DNA of 64,000 bases, from contig NZ_CP119758.1 in the NCBI RefSeq assembly GCF_029323795.1, forward strand, positions 2,480,001 through 2,544,000. The letters run 5' to 3'. The notes under the pieces are model-generated. The model did no database searches and was not told where the DNA came from. It was given only the letters and a program-made list of their open reading frames with translations. Below, one piece after another: positions 18,552-27,678 of the stretch. The DNA comes from Zobellia alginiliquefaciens (lineage in GTDB: Bacteria > Bacteroidota > Bacteroidia > Flavobacteriales > Flavobacteriaceae). Both the position numbers and the translations under genes were made by a program. Numbering within the stretch: the stretch's first letter is position 1; every line of letters begins with the position of its first letter.

Positions 18552-20330
18552 ATGGCGCAAGACAAAAAGAAGGTCGTTTACCATGTTTTTACAAGATTGT
18601 TCGGTAACACCAATACAACCAATAAACCTTGGGGAACTATTGAAGAGAACGGAGTTGGTAAATTTGCGGATTTTACCGGAAAGGCGCTCCAAGAAATCAA
18701 AAACCTTGGGGTTACCCATATTTGGTATACAGGTGTGCCGCACCATGCCGTAATTAACGATTACACTGCAATTGGCATTTCCAATGACGACCCGGATGTG
18801 GTCAAAGGCAGGGCAGGTTCTCCGTATGCGGTTAAGGATTACTATAACGTTAATCCGGACTTGGCCAAAAATCCTGAAAATAGGCTGAAAGAGTTTCAAA
18901 ATTTGATTACCAGAACCCATAAAGCAGGGTTAAAAGTGATTATCGACATTGTGCCAAATCACGTAGCACGAAAATATGAGGGGAAATCTACTCCTGAGGG
19001 CAAAGAGCCTTTTGGGGCTTCCGATGATACTTCGGTAGAATACCACCGAGATAATAATTTTTATTACATTCCTGATACCCCTTTTAAAGTGCCCGAATGG
19101 CGCGATGGCTATGAACCATTGGGAGGGGAAAGCCATGACCGAGCTGATTACAAGTTTTGTGAGAATCCTGCAAAATGGACCGGGAACGGATCACGTTTGG
19201 CACAACCTGATTTTAATGATTGGTATGAAACCGTAAAAATAAATTATGGAGTTCGGCCAGATGGATATTATGATTTTGATGTGCTTCCGGATGATTTTGG
19301 AGGAAAGGACCATAGAGCTCATTTCGAGTTTTGGAATGAACGGTCCGTACCTGATTCATGGATTAAATTTAAGGATATTGCCCTGTATTGGATAGAAATG
19401 GGTGTAGATGGGTTCCGTTATGATATGGCAGAAATGGTTCCTGTGGAATTTTGGAGTTATATGAATTCCAACATCAAAATTAAAAAACCGGATGCTTTTT
19501 TAATGGCTGAGGTTTATAATCCGCAAGAATACCGCAATTACATTTTTAGGGGGAAAATGGATTACCTCTATGACAAGGTAGAAATGTATGACTCCTTAAA
19601 AGGAATTATGCAAGGCCATGGGTGGACGGATCATATTCCCGTCATTAAGAACGGAACACAGGATATTGAACACCATCTGTTACATTTCTTGGAAAACCAT
19701 GATGAGCAGCGTATTGCATCTCCGGATTTTGCTGGTGATGCCAAAAAAGGAAAACCTGCAATGGTGGTTTCGGCTACTATGACTACAGCACCGCTCATGA
19801 TTTATTTTGGGCAGGAAGTGGGGGAATCTGCTGCTGAAAATGCCGGTTTTGGTAGCCCTACGCGGACTTCAATTTTTGATTACATTGGGGTGCCGCACCA
19901 CCAACGGTGGGTAAATAATAAAAAATTTGATGGTGGTCAGCTTTCAGAAGATGAAGCGGATTTACGTGATTTTTATCGGCGGTTGTTGAGTTTTACGGTC
20001 AATAGTAGTGCATTAATGGGGGCATATCAAGACATCCATTTTTACAACAAAGACCACACGGAATATTACAATCACCATGTGCTTTCTTATGTACGTTGGT
20101 CGGAGAATGAGAAGTTGATTGTCATTTCTAACTTCAATGCTAGTGATTGGTTCGGTTTTGAGTTGAAACTTCCTGAAAATATTGTTCAAGAATGGCAGTT
20201 GTCCGAAGGAGAATATACCATTACTGATGCACTTTACGGCGTAGAGAAGACTTTGAAGGTAGCAAATGGTTCCGCTCAGGTACGTATTGATATCAATCCT
20301 TTGGAATCCTTTATTTTTAGTGTAAAATAG
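18552..20330 (+). CDS. GH13 alpha-amylase-family enzyme, cytoplasmic
   Basis: A 592-residue alpha-glucan-active enzyme. The GH13 regions are visible: DIVPNHV (region I), GFRYDMAEM (region II, nucleophile Asp291), MAEVYNP (region III, acid Glu320) and LENHDEQR (region IV, Asp384). The N-terminus MAQDKKKVVYHVF has no signal peptide, so it should act in the cytoplasm on imported maltodextrin, or in the periplasm only if exported unusually. The start is three bases after the GH65 stop. It is probably a maltodextrin-degrading or glucan-trimming enzyme; the exact subfamily is not determinable by reading. Confidence 0.93.
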   Translation: MAQDKKKVVYHVFTRLFGNTNTTNKPWGTIEENGVGKFADFTGKALQEIKNLGVTHIWYTGVPHHAVINDYTAIGISNDDPDVVKGRAGSPYAVKDYYNVNPDLAKNPENRLKEFQNLITRTHKAGLKVIIDIVPNHVARKYEGKSTPEGKEPFGASDDTSVEYHRDNNFYYIPDTPFKVPEWRDGYEPLGGESHDRADYKFCENPAKWTGNGSRLAQPDFNDWYETVKINYGVRPDGYYDFDVLPDDFGGKDHRAHFEFWNERSVPDSWIKFKDIALYWIEMGVDGFRYDMAEMVPVEFWSYMNSNIKIKKPDAFLMAEVYNPQEYRNYIFRGKMDYLYDKVEMYDSLKGIMQGHGWTDHIPVIKNGTQDIEHHLLHFLENHDEQRIASPDFAGDAKKGKPAMVVSATMTTAPLMIYFGQEVGESAAENAGFGSPTRTSIFDYIGVPHHQRWVNNKKFDGGQLSEDEADLRDFYRRLLSFTVNSSALMGAYQDIHFYNKDHTEYYNHHVLSYVRWSENEKLIVISNFNASDWFGFELKLPENIVQEWQLSEGEYTITDALYGVEKTLKVANGSAQVRIDINPLESFIFSVK

Positions 20331-20336
20331 AATCTC

Positions 20337-21086
20337 ATGAACAAATTGTCCATTCTAGTTGTTTTTTGCCTTTTAATTGTATCGAGTTGTATGGAAAATA
20401 AGAAACCGCTTGTTATTGGTCATCGGGGAGCAATGGGCCATGAAACCGAAAATACTATTGCCTCTATCGAAAAGGCCATGGAAATGGGTGTGGATATGCT
20501 TGAAATAGACGTTTTCAAAATAAAAAGCGGAGAAATCGTTGTTTTTCATGATGACACGGTAGAACGCCTGACCGATGGAAAAGGTGAAATAGAAAATTAT
20601 ACTTTGGCCGAATTGAAGGCGTTGAAGGTCAATGGTGGCCATCAAATACCAACGCTTCAAGAGGTGTTGGATGTGATGGGAGGAAAAACCGAACTCAACA
20701 TTGAATTGAAGGGCAGAAATACGGCAACTGACGTAAATAGAATGATAGAGGCAGAAGTGAACTCCGGAAAATGGAGGCTCAACGATTTTATAATTTCCAG
20801 TTTTGAGTGGGATGAGTTGCGGGATATGCGAAAAGCCAATTCAGAGGTGAGGATTGCCATTCTGATCGGTGAGAATCCCCTTGATGCTCTTGAAGTCGGA
20901 AAAGAGTTGAATGCCGAAGCTATTAACCCAAGTTTTAAACAACTTACAGCGGAGAACAACTTAAAAATAAAAGAGGCCGGTTTTAAAATTTACCCGTGGA
21001 CGGTGAACGAGCCACAAGATATTCTTCAAATGAAGCGGTTCGGAGTTGACGGTATCATTACCAATTATCCTGAACGCGTAGATTAA
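20337..21086 (+). CDS. Glycerophosphodiester phosphodiesterase family lipoprotein
   Basis: A 249-residue protein with a lipobox (VSSC, Cys18), so a periplasm- or membrane-anchored phosphodiesterase. GDPD features are IGHRGAMG (catalytic His29/Arg30), ETENT, EIDVFK, VVFHDDTVERLTDG (second catalytic His), LNIELKG and the C-terminal YPWTVN...GVDGIITNYP. It would release an alcohol from glycerophosphodiesters to give glycerol 3-phosphate. It follows GH13 by 6 bases and its TAA overlaps the next ATG by one base, so it is co-transcribed with the maltodextrin genes without an obvious metabolic link. Confidence 0.92.
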   Translation: MNKLSILVVFCLLIVSSCMENKKPLVIGHRGAMGHETENTIASIEKAMEMGVDMLEIDVFKIKSGEIVVFHDDTVERLTDGKGEIENYTLAELKALKVNGGHQIPTLQEVLDVMGGKTELNIELKGRNTATDVNRMIEAEVNSGKWRLNDFIISSFEWDELRDMRKANSEVRIAILIGENPLDALEVGKELNAEAINPSFKQLTAENNLKIKEAGFKIYPWTVNEPQDILQMKRFGVDGIITNYPERVD

Positions 21087-22369
21087 TGTTTGATGTAATT
21101 GTAATAGGTGGTGGTGCTGCCGGGTTTTACACAGCAATTCATATTGCAGAGGCAAAGCCCCATCTTAAAATAGCTATCCTTGAGCGCGGAAAAGAGGTTC
21201 TTGGCAAAGTAAAGGTTTCGGGTGGTGGCAGGTGTAATGTCACTCACGCTGAGTTTGACCCGCGGGAACTTACCAAAAATTATCCTAGAGGGGAAAAAGA
21301 ACTTATTGGTCCTTTTCATACCTATTGCAGTGGTGATACCGTTGCTTTTTTTGAAGAAAGGGGAATCAGCATTAAAATTGAGGCGGATGGAAGAATGTTT
21401 CCCGAGTCGGATTCATCGCAAACAATTATCGATTGTTTTTTAAGTGAAGCAGAACGTTTGGGCATAAATATACTGAAGCATAGTGCAGTTTCCAAAATTG
21501 AAAAAGTTCAGTCGGAGGACAATGCTGAGGGATGGAAAATCACCACGATAAAACATAGCTACAAGAGCCAAAAATTGGTAGTGGCTACTGGAAGCAATCC
21601 TAAAATATGGAAGCTTTTAGAGGAGCTAGGCCATACTGTAGTAACCGCAGTGCCTTCGCTGTTTACCTTTAATTGTAAGGACGAACGGATTTCCGGTATT
21701 CCAGGGGTAAGTACTATGGCTCAGGTTGAGGTATTTGAAAATCGCTTGTACCAATCCAAAGTTACCACACAGTTGAAGAGCAAGAATGCTAAAAGCGCTC
21801 TATTAACTTCTGACGGACCGCTATTGATTACCCACTGGGGTTTGAGCGGTCCCGCTATTTTAAAATTGTCCGCTTGGGGAGCACGTATATTGAATGGAAT
21901 GGAATACCGGTTTAAAATACGTGTGAATTGGTTGCCGGAGTATAATTTTGAAGGCCTTATGGGGCTGTTCTTGGAAATTAAAGAGGTGGAAGCCAAGAAA
22001 ACCGTGCTACGTACGAAAGCGGTGGAAGTACCACGCCGCTTATGGACAAACCTGGTACGCGCTTCGGATATTTCCGAAACGGATAAGTGGGCTGAGGTAA
22101 CTAAAGTTCAATTGGAGAAATTGGCGCGTCAACTAACTGAATGTGAGCTTAAAATTGACGGTAAAAGCACCTTTAAAGAAGAGTTTGTTACCGCGGGAGG
22201 TATTGATTTGAAAGAAGTGAATTTCAAAACATACGAGAGCAAAAAATTGTCAGGAATGTACTTTGCCGGGGAGGTGATTAATGTAGATGCCATAACAGGC
22301 GGGTTTAATTTTCAAAATGCATGGACAGGTGGATATATTGCTGCCCAAGCGATTGCTAAAAGTTTCTAG
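21086..22369 (+). CDS. HI0933/BaiN-like FAD-dependent oxidoreductase
   Basis: A 427-residue flavoprotein of the HI0933 family (annotated in many genomes as BaiN/RdsA or aminoacetone oxidase-like). The N-terminal Rossmann motif VIGGGAAGFYTA, then KVSGGGRCNVTHA, VVATGSNPKIW, THWGLSGPAILKLS and the C-terminal FAD-contacting GGFNFQNAWTGGYIAA are all present in the right order. The substrate is unknown in general. The start codon overlaps the stop of the glycerophosphodiesterase gene (TAATG), indicating translational coupling, and the DUF1697 gene begins at the base after its stop. Confidence 0.9.
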   Translation: MFDVIVIGGGAAGFYTAIHIAEAKPHLKIAILERGKEVLGKVKVSGGGRCNVTHAEFDPRELTKNYPRGEKELIGPFHTYCSGDTVAFFEERGISIKIEADGRMFPESDSSQTIIDCFLSEAERLGINILKHSAVSKIEKVQSEDNAEGWKITTIKHSYKSQKLVVATGSNPKIWKLLEELGHTVVTAVPSLFTFNCKDERISGIPGVSTMAQVEVFENRLYQSKVTTQLKSKNAKSALLTSDGPLLITHWGLSGPAILKLSAWGARILNGMEYRFKIRVNWLPEYNFEGLMGLFLEIKEVEAKKTVLRTKAVEVPRRLWTNLVRASDISETDKWAEVTKVQLEKLARQLTECELKIDGKSTFKEEFVTAGGIDLKEVNFKTYESKKLSGMYFAGEVINVDAITGGFNFQNAWTGGYIAAQAIAKSF

Positions 22370-22909
22370 ATGACAACTTATATTGCACTTTTACGGGGAA
22401 TAAACGTAAGCGGAAAGAAGAAAGTGCCAATGGCAGAATTGCGGAACATGCTAACGAACATGGGGTTTTTGAATGTAAAGACCTATATTCAAAGTGGTAA
22501 TGTGGTCTTTGAAAGTCAAGAGGAAAGCACCGCTAAATTGGCAACTTCAATTACAAAAAACATACAGATTACTTTTGGCTTTGAAGTACCTGTTCTGGTC
22601 AAGACGCGAGCAAATCTGGAAAAAATATTCAACGATAATCCTTATACCAATGCTGAGGCAATTGCTCAAAAGCAGGTGTATTTTGTGCTTTTGAAAAATC
22701 CACCGGAACTAGAATTTGTTGAAGCTTTCTCTTCAGAAGAGTATGTGAACGAGGAGTTCAAAATTACCAATAGTTGTGTGTACTTATTTTGTAAAACAGG
22801 TTATGGAAAAGCAAAACTTAATAACAACCTTGTGGAAAGAAAACTAAAAGTAGAGTCTACAACCCGTAACCATGCCACGATGGTAAAATTACTTGAAATA
22901 TCTTCTTAG
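22370..22909 (+). CDS. DUF1697 domain protein
   Basis: A 179-residue cytoplasmic protein that begins directly after the flavoprotein stop codon. The N-terminus (TYIALLRGINVSGKKKVPM, then LRNMLTNMGFLNVKTYIQSG) is the DUF1697 signature, and the C-terminus (LVERKLKVESTTRNHATM) also fits. No catalytic function is established for this family. It is the last gene of the run that starts at pgmB, and it converges on tspO with only two bases between the stops, leaving no room for a separate terminator. Confidence 0.88.
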   Translation: MTTYIALLRGINVSGKKKVPMAELRNMLTNMGFLNVKTYIQSGNVVFESQEESTAKLATSITKNIQITFGFEVPVLVKTRANLEKIFNDNPYTNAEAIAQKQVYFVLLKNPPELEFVEAFSSEEYVNEEFKITNSCVYLFCKTGYGKAKLNNNLVERKLKVESTTRNHATMVKLLEISS

Positions 22910-22911
22910 AA

Positions 22912-23385
22912 TTAGTTGAGCTCCCAGAGTTTGTAGTTTAAAACCGTGGCAAAACAAACCCATAGGAAGTAGGGTGCCAATAGCCATGCGGCCGGTTTAC
23001 TAACTACTTTAAACCATTTTATGGTTATTGAAAGAACAATAAGCAATGCTATAATCACTAGCAACGCATAAAACGGTTCTTTTAATCCAAAGAAAACAAT
23101 GCTCCAAGCGGCATTCAGCATCAGTTGAAACCCAAAATGATAAAGTGCGGTCTGTACCCAAAGATGATAAAAACCTTTGGCCCATACGACACCCGCAGCT
23201 ACTCCCATCATGATATAAAGAACCGTCCAAACCGGAGCAAAAAGCCAATTAGGTGGGTTGAAACTGGGTTTGTTCAAGGTGGTGAACCAGTCGTTTACCG
23301 AGCTTTGAGTGGCATAACTGGATAAGAAACCAATAGCCAAGCAAATACAGACAGCATAGAAGATGTAGAGGGCTTTCTTTTTCAA
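22912..23385 (-). CDS. tspO: TspO/MBR family tryptophan-rich sensory protein
   Basis: A 157-residue membrane protein with five predicted helices, typical of TspO (bacterial homologue of the mitochondrial 18-kDa translocator protein). Features are TTLNKPSFNPPNWLFAPVWTV between helices 1 and 2, MMGVAAGVVW, LNAAWSIVFF and the C-terminal YFLWVCFATVLNY. The family binds porphyrins and cholesterol-like ligands. It is transcribed alone, with no gene in the same direction immediately upstream. Confidence 0.92.
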   Translation of the reverse strand: MKKKALYIFYAVCICLAIGFLSSYATQSSVNDWFTTLNKPSFNPPNWLFAPVWTVLYIMMGVAAGVVWAKGFYHLWVQTALYHFGFQLMLNAAWSIVFFGLKEPFYALLVIIALLIVLSITIKWFKVVSKPAAWLLAPYFLWVCFATVLNYKLWELN

Positions 23386-23453
23386 ATTAATATGCGTTGA
23401 CCCCTAAATTAGTGATTTATTCCATTGAGCGCCATCACAATCTTGGTAAAAAC

Positions 23454-23461
23454 TATCTTTG
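23454..23461 (+). promoter_or_regulatory. -7 promoter box (TATCTTTG) before mvaD
   Basis: An exact match to the Bacteroidota -7 consensus TAnnTTTG. It would place transcription start near 23467, inside the long reading frame that begins at 23397, so it supports the ATG at 23478 as the true mvaD start. Confidence 0.7.
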
Positions 23462-23477
23462 CACAAAATATTTCTCG

Positions 23478-24563
23478 ATGACCGAAAAAGAATTTATTCC
23501 TTCCCCATATAAGATTGATATTCCGTCAGGAAAAACAACCTACAAATCGCCCAGTAATATTGCCTTGGTGAAATATTGGGGGAAGAAAACAAACCAGATT
23601 CCTGCAAACCCGTCCATTAGTTTTACTTTGAACGAATGTGCTACGGTCACAACGCTTACCTATTCCAAATTAAAGAAGGAAAGTAAAGCATTTTCTTTTG
23701 AGGTTTCTTTGGATGGTAAAAAAGAAGAGGGATTCAAACCAAAAATCAATACTTTCTTTAAGCGGGTGTACGAGTACCTTCCGTTTTTAAAAAACTATCA
23801 TTTTGAGATTGAAACGTCTAATTCTTTTCCGCATAGTAGTGGTATAGCTTCGTCTGCTTCCGGTATGAGCGCACTAGCACTTTGTTTGATGAATATCGAA
23901 AAGAGCTTAAATCCAGATATGACGGTGGAATTTTTCAACCAAAAGGCTTCCTTTTTAGCGCGGTTAGGGTCGGGTAGTGCTGCGAGAAGTATAAAAGGTA
24001 GTTTGGTGCAGTGGGGAGAACATGCAGGAATTAAAGGCAGTTCAAATTTATTCGGAATAGAATATCCCCATAAAGTACACCCTGTTTTTCAAAATTATTG
24101 CGATACCATTCTATTGGTGGATAAAGGGCAAAAGCAAGTAAGCAGTACGGTAGGACATGACCTGATGCACAATCATCCTTTTGCGGAACAGCGATTTGCA
24201 CAGGCACACGAAAATTTATCAAAACTGGAATCGGTTTTTGCTTCAGGAGACTTGAAGAGCCTAATTTCCATTGTTGAAAGTGAGGCATTAACGCTTCATG
24301 CTATGATGATGACAAGTCTGCCATATTTTATTTTAATGAAACCCAATACACTTGAGATTATAAATAAAATATGGGCTTTCCGTGAAAGTTCAAAAACTCA
24401 TGTATGCTTTACCCTAGATGCTGGGGCGAACGTTCATGTGCTTTACCCGGATAATGAAAAAGAAGAGGTACAACGATTTATTAACGATGAGCTGGCCGTC
24501 TATTGTCAAAACGGACAGTTTATTCATGATTTCGTAGGAAAGGGGTCTCAAAAAATAAACTAA
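23478..24563 (+). CDS. mvaD: Diphosphomevalonate decarboxylase
   Basis: A 361-residue GHMP-fold enzyme that converts mevalonate 5-diphosphate to isopentenyl diphosphate with ATP. Signature stretches are SPSNIALVKYWGKK near the N-terminus, the ATP-loop HSSGIASSASGMSALALC, RLGSGSAARSIKGSLVQW and TLDAGANVHVLYP. The ATG at 23478 is chosen over an upstream alternative start because a promoter box lies between them and the conserved sequence begins soon after. Mevalonate kinase lies next on the same strand with its own promoter, consistent with a mevalonate route to isoprenoids. Confidence 0.95.
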   Translation: MTEKEFIPSPYKIDIPSGKTTYKSPSNIALVKYWGKKTNQIPANPSISFTLNECATVTTLTYSKLKKESKAFSFEVSLDGKKEEGFKPKINTFFKRVYEYLPFLKNYHFEIETSNSFPHSSGIASSASGMSALALCLMNIEKSLNPDMTVEFFNQKASFLARLGSGSAARSIKGSLVQWGEHAGIKGSSNLFGIEYPHKVHPVFQNYCDTILLVDKGQKQVSSTVGHDLMHNHPFAEQRFAQAHENLSKLESVFASGDLKSLISIVESEALTLHAMMMTSLPYFILMKPNTLEIINKIWAFRESSKTHVCFTLDAGANVHVLYPDNEKEEVQRFINDELAVYCQNGQFIHDFVGKGSQKIN

Positions 24564-24813
24564 ATTTCTTATAATTAAAATGTATGTAGGCCGTTAGTAC
24601 CTCATTAAATGTACGGAATACAAATCCGAAGGACCAGTTAGAACGTATATATAGCATACTTTTTTATAACTCAACAACCGATTGAAATGGTGATAAGTAA
24701 GAATGAAGAGGTTTATTCGACTTACTACTAGAGGTTTTGGGTTTTAAAAGATAAAATTGTAGCGTTAATCGTGTTACGGGGCAGAAATGTAGAATCATCA
24801 AAAGTATATTTCG

Positions 24814-24821
24814 TATTTTTG
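24814..24821 (+). promoter_or_regulatory. -7 promoter box (TATTTTTG) before mevalonate kinase
   Basis: Exact TAnnTTTG match, with expected transcription start near 24827 and a 5-prime leader of about 18 bases before the ATG at 24845. The rest of the 281-base spacer from 24564 shows no conserved-looking ORF; a weak GTAT/ATAC hairpin before TTTTTT at about 24643-24665 might end mvaD transcription. Confidence 0.7.
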
Positions 24822-24844
24822 CACCGTAGCTAACCAACTATATA

Positions 24845-25783
24845 ATGAAAGGACCATTATTTTATTCAAAAATTCTTCTCTTCGGAGAATACGGAATCAT
24901 TAAAGATTCAAAAGGGCTTTCTATTCCTTATAACTTTTTTAAGGGAGCTTTAAAGACCGACGAAAATCCATCTGACATAGCAAAGAAATCCAATGCAAGT
25001 CTACGTGAATATGTAGGTTATCTGGAGATGGTACATAAGAATAGTCCTGAATTGGTTTCTTTTGATTTTGATGCCCTAAAAGCTGATGTTTCCGGCGGAA
25101 TGTATTTTGATAGTTCTATTCCACAAGGTTACGGCGTGGGAAGTAGTGGTGCATTGGTTGCTGCTATTTACGATAAATATGCACAAGATAAAATCACGGT
25201 TCTAGAAAATCTGACACGCGAAAAATTGTTGACTTTAAAAGAGATTTTTGGTAAGATGGAGTCTTTTTTTCATGGTAAGTCTTCAGGACTAGATCCATTG
25301 AACAGTTATTTGAGCATTCCTATCCTTATCAATTCAAAAGACAATATAGAATCTACAAGTATACCCACCCAAAACCCTGAAGGGAAAGGAGCGGTATTTT
25401 TGTTAGATAGTGGTTCTACTGGTGAAACGGCGCCCATGGTTCAGATTTTCATGGAAAAAATGAAGCAAGAAGGTTTTCGTAATATGATAAAAGACCAGTT
25501 CATAAAACACACGGATGCCTGTGTTGAGGATTTTGTAAGCGGAAACGTAAAATCGCTTTTCGGAAATTTGAAACAATTATCACATGTAGTTCTCGATAAC
25601 TTTAAGCCTATGATACCAGCAAAGTTTCATGACTTGTGGAAAAAAGGTATTGAGACAAATGACTATTATCTTAAACTTTGTGGTTCTGGCGGCGGCGGCT
25701 ATATTCTCGGTTTTGCAGAAGATTTAGAAAAAGCTAAAAAAGCATTGAAGGGCTACAATTTAGAAGTGGTTTACAACTTCTAA
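24845..25783 (+). CDS. Mevalonate kinase-type GHMP kinase
   Basis: A 312-residue GHMP-family kinase. SKILLFGEYGIIKDSKGLS near the N-terminus is the first GHMP motif, SSIPQGYGVGSSGALVAAI the glycine-rich ATP loop, and LKLCGSGGGGYILGF the third motif. FHGKSSGLDPLNSYL carries the mevalonate kinase-like Ser-Gly-Leu-Asp catalytic segment. Phosphorylation of mevalonate is inferred from the sequence and from mvaD just upstream; a phosphomevalonate kinase is not ruled out by reading alone. A UbiA prenyltransferase follows after 14 bases, probably on the same transcript. Confidence 0.85.
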   Translation: MKGPLFYSKILLFGEYGIIKDSKGLSIPYNFFKGALKTDENPSDIAKKSNASLREYVGYLEMVHKNSPELVSFDFDALKADVSGGMYFDSSIPQGYGVGSSGALVAAIYDKYAQDKITVLENLTREKLLTLKEIFGKMESFFHGKSSGLDPLNSYLSIPILINSKDNIESTSIPTQNPEGKGAVFLLDSGSTGETAPMVQIFMEKMKQEGFRNMIKDQFIKHTDACVEDFVSGNVKSLFGNLKQLSHVVLDNFKPMIPAKFHDLWKKGIETNDYYLKLCGSGGGGYILGFAEDLEKAKKALKGYNLEVVYNF

Positions 25784-25797
25784 AAACCCTCATATAC

Positions 25798-26703
25798 ATG
25801 CTAAGTAGAAAAAATAGACTTTTACTGTTGAAAGTATTCAGTCTGTTTTCTGTTGTTCGTGGGTATAATATTCTTATGGTTATTTTGGCGCAGTATCTAG
25901 CGTCTATCTATATTTTGGCACATCAACTGCGTGTCCGCGAGGTAGTTTTTGATTTAAATCTTTTTATTATTGTCGTTTCTTCTGCTTTGATCATTGCTAG
26001 TGGGTATATCATCAACAACTTCTATGATGCGGAAAAAGACCTAATAAACAAGCCTAGAAAGAGCATGATAGATAGGTTTGTTGGGCAACAGTTTAAGCTG
26101 ACGACCTATTTTATTCTTAATTTTTTAGCGGTCATTGCGGCAAGTTATGTATCGTTTAAAGCCGTCTTTTTCTTCTCGGCCTATATTTTCGGAATTTGGT
26201 TCTATTCGCATAAGCTCAAACGGTTGCCGTTTGTTGGAAACTTTGTTTCGGCCACTTTGGCAATTGCACCGTTTTTTGCAGTCTTCGTGTATTACAAAAA
26301 TTTTGAACATGTCATTTTTGTCCATGCTATGTTCTTGTTTCTCCTGATTTTAGCGCGAGAAATGATAAAAGATCTGGAAAACCTTAAGGGTGATTTAGCC
26401 CAAAATTATAAGACTATTCCTATTCTGTGGGGTGGCAAGGTGTCTAAAATTCTTATCTCCATATTAATTCTTCTCACATTAATTCCTTCGTTGTTGTTGA
26501 TATTGAAGTTTGATGTGGGTTATATGAATTACTATTTTATGGTGTGTGTTGTACTTCTGATTTTGTTTCTGTTTTTGCTTGTAAAGTCTAAAACCAAGAA
26601 AGACTACGTTTGGTTGCACAACATTCTTAAACTCATAATCATTGTTGGTGTCTTTAGTATTTTACTGATAGATGTGGACCTCGTTTTAAATCGGATTTTG
26701 TAA
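25798..26703 (+). CDS. UbiA-family prenyltransferase
   Basis: A 301-residue membrane protein with eight or nine predicted helices. The first Asp-rich motif appears as NNFYDAEKD (about residues 75-83) and the second as DLENLKGD, the pattern for UbiA prenyltransferases that bind a prenyl diphosphate with Mg2+. Homologues in Flavobacteriia are often annotated as geranylgeranylglycerol-phosphate geranylgeranyltransferase; the acceptor here is not determinable. Position right after mevalonate kinase fits use of the isoprenoid product. Its TAA overlaps the ATG of the nitrilase gene (TAATG). Confidence 0.85.
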   Translation: MLSRKNRLLLLKVFSLFSVVRGYNILMVILAQYLASIYILAHQLRVREVVFDLNLFIIVVSSALIIASGYIINNFYDAEKDLINKPRKSMIDRFVGQQFKLTTYFILNFLAVIAASYVSFKAVFFFSAYIFGIWFYSHKLKRLPFVGNFVSATLAIAPFFAVFVYYKNFEHVIFVHAMFLFLLILAREMIKDLENLKGDLAQNYKTIPILWGGKVSKILISILILLTLIPSLLLILKFDVGYMNYYFMVCVVLLILFLFLLVKSKTKKDYVWLHNILKLIIIVGVFSILLIDVDLVLNRIL

Positions 26704-27653
26704 TGGAAAATATATTGAAAGTAGCCTTAGCTCAAATTTCACCGGTATGGCTAGATAAAGAGGCTACGCTTAAGAAAATAGAAACGACGATTCTGGACGC
26801 GGCAAAAGAAAAATCAGAACTTATTGTTTTTGGGGAAGCTCTTTTACCCGGTTACCCGTTTTGGTTGGAATTAACGGATGGAGCTGCTTGGGATACTAAG
26901 GTCAACAAAGAATTGCATGCCCATTATGCGCGAAACGCAGTTCAAATAGAATTAGGGGAATTAGATTCTATTTGTAAATTGGCAAAGAAAAACAAAATTG
27001 CTATTTATCTGGGCATTATTGAAAGAGCCCAAAATAGAGGTGGGCACAGTCTCTATTGTTCCCTTGTCTATGTTGATTCGGATGGAGTTATAAAATCCGT
27101 TCACCGTAAACTACAACCCACCTATGACGAGCGATTGACTTGGGCGTCAGGTGATGGTAACGGACTTCAGGTGCATTCACTTAAACAATTTACAGTTGGT
27201 GGACTCAATTGCTGGGAGAATTGGATGCCTTTACCGCGTACGGCACTTTACGGACAAGGTGAAAACTTACACATTGCGGTTTGGCCTGGAAGTGAGTATA
27301 ATACCAAAGACATTACCCGTTTTATAGCAAGGGAGTCTCGTAGTTTCGTTATTTCAGTTTCGTCTTTGATGAAAAGGGAAGATTTTCCTCAAACCACACC
27401 GCATTTAGAAGAAATATTGAAAAAGGCACCAGAGGTTATGGCCAATGGGGGTTCTTGTGTTGCTGGGCCGGATGGTGAATGGTTGTTAGAACCAGTAATA
27501 AACAAAGAAGGGCTGTTGTTTCAAAACCTCGACTTTAATAGGGTTTATGAAGAACGACAGAATTTTGACCCCGCAGGTCACTACTCAAGACCTGATATTA
27601 CGAAGCTTATGGTAAATAGGGAGCGTCAATCTACTGTAGAGTTCAAAGATTAA
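26703..27653 (+). CDS. Carbon-nitrogen hydrolase, nitrilase-like
   Basis: A 316-residue cytoplasmic nitrilase-superfamily enzyme. The Glu-Lys-Cys triad is visible: Glu45 in VFGEALLPGYPFW, Lys136 in VHRKLQPTYDERLTW and Cys170 in GGLNCWENWMPLPR. The sequence around the Cys (CWEN) and the GYPFW motif are typical of true nitrilases (branch 1) that hydrolyse nitriles to acids, rather than amidases. The substrate is unknown. It overlaps the prenyltransferase gene by one base, and its end leads directly into the promoter of the pseudouridine synthase gene. Confidence 0.88.
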   Translation: MENILKVALAQISPVWLDKEATLKKIETTILDAAKEKSELIVFGEALLPGYPFWLELTDGAAWDTKVNKELHAHYARNAVQIELGELDSICKLAKKNKIAIYLGIIERAQNRGGHSLYCSLVYVDSDGVIKSVHRKLQPTYDERLTWASGDGNGLQVHSLKQFTVGGLNCWENWMPLPRTALYGQGENLHIAVWPGSEYNTKDITRFIARESRSFVISVSSLMKREDFPQTTPHLEEILKKAPEVMANGGSCVAGPDGEWLLEPVINKEGLLFQNLDFNRVYEERQNFDPAGHYSRPDITKLMVNRERQSTVEFKD

Positions 27654-27656
27654 AGC

Positions 27657-27664
27657 TACCTTTG
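27657..27664 (+). promoter_or_regulatory. -7 promoter box (TACCTTTG) before the rluB-like gene
   Basis: Exact TAnnTTTG match four bases after the nitrilase stop codon, placing transcription start near 27670 and the ATG at 27679. Confidence 0.65.
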
Positions 27665-27678
27665 CATAAATTATAGAC

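Noticed and set aside
24564-24844. Short ORFs of 10 and 14 codons upstream of mevalonate kinase
   Set aside because: No codon bias for any amino acid, no promoter before them and no structure after them, so no sign of a leader peptide.
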